Below, piece by piece: positions 57,111 to 64,000 of a stretch of DNA of 64,000 nt (its first letter is position 1; every line of letters starts with the position of its first letter). The position numbers and the translations under genes are program-made. Location: assembly GCA_933207985.1 (NCBI GenBank), contig OW240913.1, positions 100,328,092 through 100,392,091 on the forward strand. The letters run 5' to 3'. Under the pieces are notes generated by a model. That model saw only the letters and a list, made by a program, of their open reading frames with translations. It had not been told where the DNA came from and ran no database searches. Source of the DNA: Pelobates cultripes (taxonomy: Eukaryota > Chordata > Amphibia > Anura > Pelobatidae).

Positions 57111-57627
57111 GTCCCCTGGACTGTAATCTGTGTAATTTTGTATTTTAGCATTTATACCAGATTAAGACACCTTTACATAAAACTATATTATGGAAAAGAA
57201 AAACGAAGTTTAATCTTGACCAAGGGAAAAAAAAAATAATATACATACATATACACACACACACACATAACTAGAGATAGAGATATCTCAAACTATTTTG
57301 TTTATATAGCATGAACTAAGCACCTCCCTATTTTGCAGTTTATGTAACTCATCTTCTGACAGTCAACTATGTTAATTGAGCTAGTATGGCAGTTTAATCC
57401 TACCTCTAATTGATCGCTGAGGAGATAGAATCTGTTTCACTCATTACAAGACTGTTAGTGGTTAAGGGGGTGCAGATCTGCTACTTATTCTCACTATACA
57501 GAATTAGTTGGGCATTATTATAGTTCACCGTTCTGCTACCAATTCAGCTCTAGAGGCTCATGACTCCTATTATATTGGACACTCTGCAGCTATTTTGTAG
57601 CCACAGTTAGCTTGGAACCCAAAGTAG
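57111..57627. other. Intergenic, no gene seen
   Basis: Short CA runs near 57255. Nothing recognised. Confidence 0.4.
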
Positions 57628-58092
57628 TTAAAGGACCACTATAGGCACCCAGACCACTTCAGCTTAATGAAGTGGTCTGGGTGCCAGGTCCATCTAGGTT
57701 TAACCCCTTTTTGCTGTAAACATAGCAATTTCAGAGAAACTGCTATGTTTACATTAGGGTTAATCCAGCCTCTAGTGGCTGTCTCATTGACAGCCGCTAG
57801 AGGCGCTTCTCACTTTGATTTTCACAGTGAGAAGACGCCAGCGTCCATAGGAAAGCATTGAGAATGTTTTCCTATGGACTGACTGAATGCGCACGCGGCT
57901 CTTGCCACGCATGCGCATTCAGCCGATGACGGAAGAAGAGGGAGGAGAGTCCCAGCGCCGAGGGAGCCCAGATAAACCCCTTCCACCCCCTTCAGCGCCA
58001 CGGGAGTAGGACCCTGAGGGTGGGGTCACCCTTAGGGCACTATAGTGCCAGGAAAACGAGTTTATTTTCCTGGCACTATAGTGGTCCTTTAA
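57628..58092 (+). mobile_element. T2 MITE, full length (465 bp)
   Basis: TTAA 57628-57631 and 58089-58092. Same orientation and same two different terminal hairpins as the copy at 56606, about 520 bp away. Confidence 0.93.
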
Positions 58093-59175
58093 TCTGTATC
58101 TGTATGCATGCATGTGGATACTGTATCAAATACCTAAACATGATCTGCAATAGGCATTCTTTCTCTCTATCTTTAGAGGTTCCACTAAACTTTATTTCTC
58201 CTTACCTTTACTATGACAAGGTTATTTTGAGCTGTTTCAGCTCCCCTCCAAGAGATTCACGTTTGGTTATTTTTTTTTTTGAGTGTTTTAGTATTTATTT
58301 ATTATTATTTTTGTCTTGTGTATTTTGACAACCAATAAAGTACGTTTTTAGATTAACTAGCATTAAGACTCTAAGATATTCAACCTATGATCTTGGGACT
58401 TGGACCTGTGATCATATTCTTTATTTACTATTCTGGGTAGGCATATGCAATTGAGCTCAACAAAGAACCATATTTTTCAGGGTTTTCCTAACTATAAAGG
58501 GTTGGTGTGTAATTACTAATACAGACTAAAATACTAAAAAATAAATAAAACTAATTAAAAAAGGGTTGAAGAAACCCATTAACGAATCATTTTGCTCATG
58601 AACAACCACCCACATTCAGCTTTGTTGTTAACAGTTGTTAAGGTAGACTACTGCCACGCAGCATTTTCACAATACAGACTGAATGAGTTCAGAGTCCTAG
58701 AACTTTTGGTGGCCTCAACAAGATTTCACTAGCTCATTCCTTTGTATGTCTTTTATCTCTGTGCCTCAGCTGCTCCTTTGACTTTAATGCAATATCGTTG
58801 CTACTAAGTAGCAATGGATTTCTCTTAGATTTAATATGTACGGTACACGGATACACATTAAATACATTTCCATAGTTACGGTTTCAGATGGTACTGTATA
58901 GTTCCTATTAGTACAAGATATAAAATCTACCGCTTTTAACACATAGCTTCCCTTCCAGTAGCGAGGGGAGAGTGTCAGCCAATACATATAAAGGGGCTGA
59001 GGATCTGCAGGGAGGCACAAAGAGTGCCAATAAATGTGCAATGTGCAAATAGAGAATTCTGTTCTGTGTGCTAAATAATCTAGGCATGCTTCTGTTTCCT
59101 TCCTCTTACTCCTCATCATAACAATCTCTCACCCCTTAAGTATTCCCATTATTATTATTTTTTTATCTCACCCCC
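58093..59175. other. Intergenic, no gene seen
   Basis: No supported ORF or repeat. Confidence 0.4.
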
Positions 59176-59600
59176 TGTCATGGTAGTGTACCCCAACACA
59201 CAAGATTTAGTCCAACAAGAGACAAGATAAAGAAGGTACGGCCTTAGAATGGCCGGACTCAACGTAGTACAGAGAAGTGACAGAGTCAGGAACAAGCCGA
59301 GGTCAAGGGAACAGAGAGACAGCGAAAACAAGAACTAGCCGAGGTCTGGTACACAGGAGTCAGGAAGCCGGAAAACAACACAAAGTAGGGATAAAGAGAA
59401 AAACGGAGTCGGGTACAAAGCCAAGGTCAAGCACGAAAAAACCACTACTGAACGATACAAGCAATAAAGGGAACTGAGGCAGAAACCACGATAGGGCAGG
59501 GAGTTAAGGGAAAGGTGAGTATAAATACCCTAGTGTTCAATTTGATTGGCCCCTGTCTTATCCACGTGGGCCAATGGGAGACCGTTTTACATTTCAGCTC
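59176..59600 (-). repeat. LTR-like dispersed repeat, copy B
   Basis: Begins TGTCATGG and contains GGCCGGACTCAACGTAGTAC and several GCCGAGGTC words, the inverse of copy A at 26830-27219. A terminal TG supports an LTR-like end here. Confidence 0.6.
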
Positions 59601-59629
59601 CCACTAGCAAGCAGTAAGTGCCTCTAGAG

Positions 59630-59790
59630 GCTGTCTAAGTGCCAGTCACTAGAGGTAGTCTTAGTCCTACAATGCATTAATTGCAGTTTCTCTAAAACTG
59701 AAATGATTTACATTACAGGACAAATAGGGACATGGACATTGCACCCAGACCATGTCAGCTTATTGTGCCTAGAATGTTTTAGTTTATAAA
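59630..59790 (-). mobile_element. Decayed T2 MITE fragment
   Basis: CCTCTAGAGGCTGTCTAAGT, TTGCAGTTTCTCTAAAACTG and GCACCCAGACCATGTCAGCT follow the order of the T2 copy at 63098-63556, without its ends. Confidence 0.6.
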
Positions 59791-59818
59791 AATTTACAGA
59801 CACCACATGCCCTTAAAG

Positions 59819-60509
59819 TAGTGGTGTATTTCAGATGTGCTGCCCTAGGCAGGATGAAACTCGGGCACCCCTTCCTTTCAAGGCTTCGTGCACTTTGAAT
59901 GAAAGACACTTTCTCACTGACTGAAAGATACAGACATTGGAACACACACTGTTTAACCAACACACACTTTCATTGACAGGCACACACTCACTGATTTGAC
60001 AAACTCACAGACACACACTATTACTCAAACACACACACAAACACATTCACTGACACACACTCATACACATTTGACCCAACACTCACAAAATAGGATTTAT
60101 TTAAAATGTTAATTTAAATCCAGCCTACCTGGGAGAGCTGGATTGGAGTCAAGTAGGGCTGCTGGGTATGTGTGCAAGCAGGCAGGAGGCAAGGGAACGG
60201 TGATCTTCCTGCTCAGCTCCCTCTCTCGCCACTTAGTGATGCCGGGAGCTGGACTGATGTCATGTTCCGGCTCCCTGCTTCACTGAGTGGCGGGCGAGGG
60301 AGCAGAGCAGGAAGAGCTTACAGATCAGCGCTCCCTCGCTGCATACCAGGTGCCACCCGACTCCATGGGGGGGCCCAAAGGTGGCCAGCGCTTGTGCCCC
60401 ACAGGACATGAGGCTAACAAGGCATCCGCCGGGGCGTTTGGAGGGATGCTATTTGCTGCCCCTGCAAAGTGCCACCCAAGGCAAATGCCTCACGGCACAT
60501 ACATTACTG
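59819..60509. mobile_element. hAT element with internal CACA array and 8-bp duplication
   Basis: Left end TAGTGGTGTATTT (CAGTGGTG with C to T), right end CATACATTACTG, inverse CAGTAATGTATG. Flanks CCTTAAAG and CCTGAAAG match at 7 of 8. The inside has a CACACTCACTGACA-type array (about 59900-60085) and a GC-rich palindromic part. No transposase. Its left end matches the hAT terminus at 45160. Confidence 0.82.
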
Positions 60510-60750
60510 CCTGAAAGGATAGCGTTTTCAAGTGTGTCGAGTACCCCAGTGAGTGTTTACATAATTCTTGCATTCAGTAAATTGTATGAGCAAACTTATG
60601 ATGAAATATTTGTTCTAAAACAAAAAACATTAGAACATTAGGTAAAATATCAATATTAACAATAAATAAATATTATATACACATGGATAAAGCACTCACT
60701 CTCCAAGTCTTGTCCTTGCCTGGGTGCAAATCACTTATGCCAAAATATAA

Positions 60751-60970
60751 ATATCAAGAAGGTGCACTCACAGGACTTTGTAGATAAATTTTGAAGCTTT
60801 ATTGTGCAATCATACACCAGAAAAAGTGTCGACGTTTCACTCCTCTATGGCATATTTCACAAGGTCAAGTCCCATAGAGGACTGAAACGTTGACACATTT
60901 TCTGGTGTATGATTGCACAATAAAGCTTCAAGATTTATCTACAAAGTCCTGTGAGTGCACCTTTCTTGAG
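60751..60970. mobile_element. Long palindrome, Penelope-like terminal repeats (tentative)
   Basis: Two arms of about 98 bases (AAGGTGCACTCACAGGACTT on the left, inverse on the right) around a 20-base loop. The right arm reads GTCCCATAGAGGAC then TGAAACGTTGACAC, then ATTGCACAATAAAGCTTCAA. Stem plus GAAACGTTG recalls the hammerhead ribozyme core in Penelope-like elements. Confidence 0.5.
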
Positions 60971-61449
60971 ATGTAGATTATATATTTCTCCTTTACCTTA
61001 CCCACATTAATTTTATTTATTTTTTTAACTGTATGGGATTTGATGGAGCAACGTGCCTTGATTTTTTCATTAAAATGGACAAAATAAACTAACATTTTCT
61101 GTCAACCATCACTAAGGCCTTTTGGGTTTATGTTCAGGATACTTGCGCCTTTGCAAAACACCAAAATCTTAGTATTATGTAGTTTAGTATTAGCTAGTTT
61201 TCCAAAAACACTGTCTTATGAGCTTTTTCTTCACAATTTAACAGCTTACTAAGCATTAGCTATTGGTTGTGCTACTGGTCTATTATCAATCCTTTTTATT
61301 AAATTGACAGTGTATGACTGCATGTCCTTATTCTGCAATTTAAATGAACCTCCAATATGCACACATACTACAATATGGAAGAGATGCCCATTCATATTTG
61401 TATAGCATACTTCTGCAAATGCCAGAGCAAGTATAAGCAACCTTCTTCC

Positions 61450-61625
61450 TCTTGTATTTTATGCCTCACCTCCTCTACATTGTAAGTGTGTTTGGAGCAG
61501 GGTCCTCATTTTCCTCGTTTCATGTTAACACTTGTAATACTTTGTTTCTTACTTGTTTCTTGTTATATCCCCACATTGAATTGAAAAGCACTCTAGAATT
61601 TGTGGATGCTATATAAATGCCAAGA
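61450..61625 (+). mobile_element. L2-like LINE 3' UTR fragment
   Basis: CTCCTCTACATTGTAAG, GGAGCAGGGTCCTC, TTGTTATATCCCC and GGATGCTATATAAATGCC appear in the usual order of frog L2-like 3' ends. No ORF part. Confidence 0.65.
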
Positions 61626-62309
61626 ATAGTAATATGTATATATTAATAATGAAAATAATAATTATGGTGGGACATAGAACTGTATAATTCTCTTTACTTA
61701 CCTTTGATGCATTCCTCAACCTAGTAAAGTGTTTAATATTGTTTATTGGGGAGAAGTTCTGCTTCTAGATTAGCAATTACATTTAGAAATCAAAGTGTTT
61801 TTTTCAGGTTTATCACAGTTATTACACACATTATTGTGATAATTATAGGGTACTGACCAAGGGCATTGCCGAGATGGCAAAAATAACAGGGGTTTCAGCC
61901 CAACGGTAAATGTTATGGCCCTTCCTAAACCTATAGATCTTAATCTGTGCTATATAATCTCATTGTGACACCAAGTATCACAAACCTTTATTTATAAACT
62001 ACACACATGCTGTATCGACATTCAACCCACTGCATTAAATATATGCACTCCTATTAATACCCCCACACTGTGCTGTATAATTAACTGCAAATGTGGTGAG
62101 TTGAAATGGCATGGTTATAATTTATATAGTTGAAGGTGTTAGTTCTCTCTCATGGTTACAGAAGACTCTGGGTAAATAAAATTTGACCTGGTGCTTTTTT
62201 CAAAACAACACTCGGGGTTCCACTCCCTCAGTCCCACCCCCAACAATGCCCATGTTATGAGATTGCTTATTTTAAATAGATAATGTAGGTACCCAAAAGG
62301 GAGAAAGCC
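61626..62309. other. Intergenic, no gene seen
   Basis: AT-rich. Nothing recognised. Confidence 0.4.
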
Positions 62310-62383
62310 ACCTAAATGGTAGGTTAAACACAATAGGGTCAGGAAGACAAGTTTGTGTTCCTGACCCTATAGTGTTCCTTTAA
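62310..62383 (+). mobile_element. T2 right-end hairpin
   Basis: CAATAGGGTCAGGAAGACAA / TGTTCCTGACCCTATAGTG, ending TTCCTTTAA at 62383. Same end as the copy at 53175-53742. Confidence 0.7.
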
Positions 62384-63097
62384 CTCTACCTTTCCAGTCT
62401 ACCAGACAGCCACAAGAGGGACTTTTGGGCTCTCAGGCAAATCACTCACTGCCATAAGCTGCAGTCTATGTAAAATCATTCCTAAACAGCACACTTAAAA
62501 ATGTTCTTTAAGATGGTTTTAATTTAACAGTTACTGTATCTTTGTTAATGACTATTTTACCGTGTGGTATTCAGGGATTATTTGAAGTGAATGACTCAAT
62601 TTAAACCCCATTTGCACGAGTTTCATGCTATTGTGTTAAAAGGCAAAATTACACATTATTACGAGAACCTCCAAAGTTTTGGAGATCTCCCATGATATTG
62701 CAGGATACATGCTGCATGATGCTTATGCAACCAACGGAATGCTTGACAAATTAGATAATTATAAACACATGTAACAAACCATTCTTAAAATATGGTATTG
62801 CGGATGTTCTCTATGAATACAGTTACAGATCATTGATTAGTACCATACATATTCCATTGATGGAAAGGGAGGAGGGGTTAAGTTAGATTTTCTATGAATA
62901 TAGTCATATGTTAAGATCAAATTACAGGTCAGTGAACTTTACTTTTCATGTACCAAGATGATGAGGCTACTTACAGAGTTCTTGAAAGTTCTTGTTTGTG
63001 GGCGGGAGGACTTTACAAAGCACTTTACTAGTACATTGCATATATGGTTACCATATTTGCTGGTGGTCTTGTTTAGAATCAAAGGACCAGAGTTTCC
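62384..63097. other. Intergenic, no gene seen
   Basis: Nothing recognised. Confidence 0.4.
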
Positions 63098-63556
63098 TTA
63101 AAGGACCACTATAGTGCCAGGAAAACATACTCCCCCTCCCGCCCGGCTCTGGGGAGAGGAAAGGGGTAATAACTTACCTTTTTCCAGCGCTGGGCGGAGA
63201 GCTCTCCTCCTCCTCTCCGCCTCCGTTACGCCCCGCCGGCTGAATGCGCACGTGCGGCAAGAGCTGCGCGCGCATTCAGCCAGTCTCATAGGAAAGCATT
63301 TATGCATAAATGCTTTCCTATGGACGCTGGCGTGCTCTCACTGTGATTTTCACAGTGAGAAGCACGCAAGCGCCTCTAGTGGCTGTCAATGAGACAGCCA
63401 CTAGAGGAATAGGGGGAAGGCTTAACCCATTCATAATTATAGCAGTTTCTCTGAAACTGCTATAATTATGAAAAAATGGGTTAACCCTAGAAGGACCTGG
63501 CACCCAGACCACTTCATTAAGCTGAAGTGGTCTGGGTGCCTAGAGTGGTCCTTTAA
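63098..63556 (-). mobile_element. T2 MITE, full length (459 bp)
   Basis: TTAA 63098-63101 and 63553-63556. It is the inverse orientation of the copies at 56606 and 57628, with the same two different ends. The left terminal hairpin is shortened (CTATAGTGCCAGGAAAACAT without its partner arm). The interior GGAAAGCATTTATGCATAAA palindrome is intact. Confidence 0.93.
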
Positions 63557-64000
63557 AGGGGCACTCTGTGCAGCATAGCCTTTACAACATGCTATTGTAG
63601 TTTTGGTGCTAGAAGTCCCTTCATGCAATTTCCCAGATAAGTTGTGAATGGTTTGATACTTACCTGGGTTTTTCCAAATGCCCACTGCATACCCAAAGTG
63701 TCCCTGTTTAGAGGGGACATACCCAAAGTGTCCCTGTTTAGAGGGGACAGTCTCTGTGCTGGGCCCAGTCACTCTGTCCATCTTTTCTCTCCTAAATTGA
63801 TCTTTTCACAGAGTTCTAACGTGTGTATAACATATTTTCACAGCAATAATACTCATATAAATTAGTCTTCAAAGGCATTCTATAGTTTAAGGAAAAAGAT
63901 TCTATGTACAGGCACTCTTTCACCCGTATTGGTGCAAAGTATCAGGGTGGCCCATTTACCTCAAAAAATACAAACTACCTGCAAATCTGTATTCCTAACA
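63557..64000. other. Possible abutting T2-like end and a 30-bp duplication
   Basis: The TTAA at 63553 is followed by AGGGGCACTCTGTGC, which could be the left end of another TTAA element sharing the target site; its right end is not seen. A perfect 2 x 30-bp tandem repeat occupies 63688-63747. No gene seen. Confidence 0.4.

Overview
This window is vertebrate nuclear DNA, most likely from an anuran amphibian. The evidence is one intronless-CDS vertebrate gene, PDP2, set in a dense, nested landscape of transposable elements of kinds typical of frogs: L1-like, L2-like, CR1-like and Rex1-like LINEs, TTAA-flanked T2/Kolobok-type MITEs, hAT elements and MITEs, Tc1/mariner pieces, LTR-like repeats and tyrosine-recombinase (Ngaro/DIRS-like) retrotransposon remnants. 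The species cannot be named from the sequence alone. There is no sign of prokaryotic genes, operons or CRISPR.

Layout. 1-6171: an L1-like LINE on the minus strand with both ORFs open (ORF1 317 aa, ORF2 1280 aa). 9925-11574: the coding exon of PDP2 (pyruvate dehydrogenase phosphatase catalytic subunit 2) on the minus strand, preceded by a clear 3' splice site; its noncoding upstream exon was not found. 12-29 kb: intergenic or intronic sequence with a 43-bp tandem array, a 5'-truncated LINE with exact target-site duplications, a palindromic hAT MITE, T2 elements, LTR-like repeats and one weak candidate terminal exon near 28.5 kb. 29.8-38.5 kb: several hAT-type elements, each carrying GT-rich minisatellite arrays, plus an L2-like LINE nested in an older copy of itself and a 100-base assembly gap. 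38.5-49.6 kb: Tc1-like, CR1-like, T2 and solo-LTR insertions, one unit of a conserved 332-bp repeat, and a mostly unique stretch. 50.7-52.1 kb: remains of a Ngaro/DIRS-like retroelement (reverse transcriptase and SGNH hydrolase) broken by T2 MITEs and a further insertion with a 14-bp duplication. 53-64 kb: many T2 MITEs, a Rex1/L2-like LINE end, a 332-bp tandem repeat, another minisatellite-bearing hAT element and a Penelope-like palindrome.

How the parts work together: only PDP2 is an evident host gene. It dephosphorylates and reactivates the mitochondrial pyruvate dehydrogenase complex. The rest is mobile DNA. The LINE at the left edge is the only element with the proteins needed for its own movement still open. 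The T2 and hAT MITEs are non-autonomous and would depend on transposases encoded elsewhere. Nesting gives relative ages: the solo LTR at 40.1-40.8 kb is younger than the T2 it interrupts, and the T2 at 51.3-51.9 kb is younger than the Ngaro remnant but older than the 225-bp insertion inside it.
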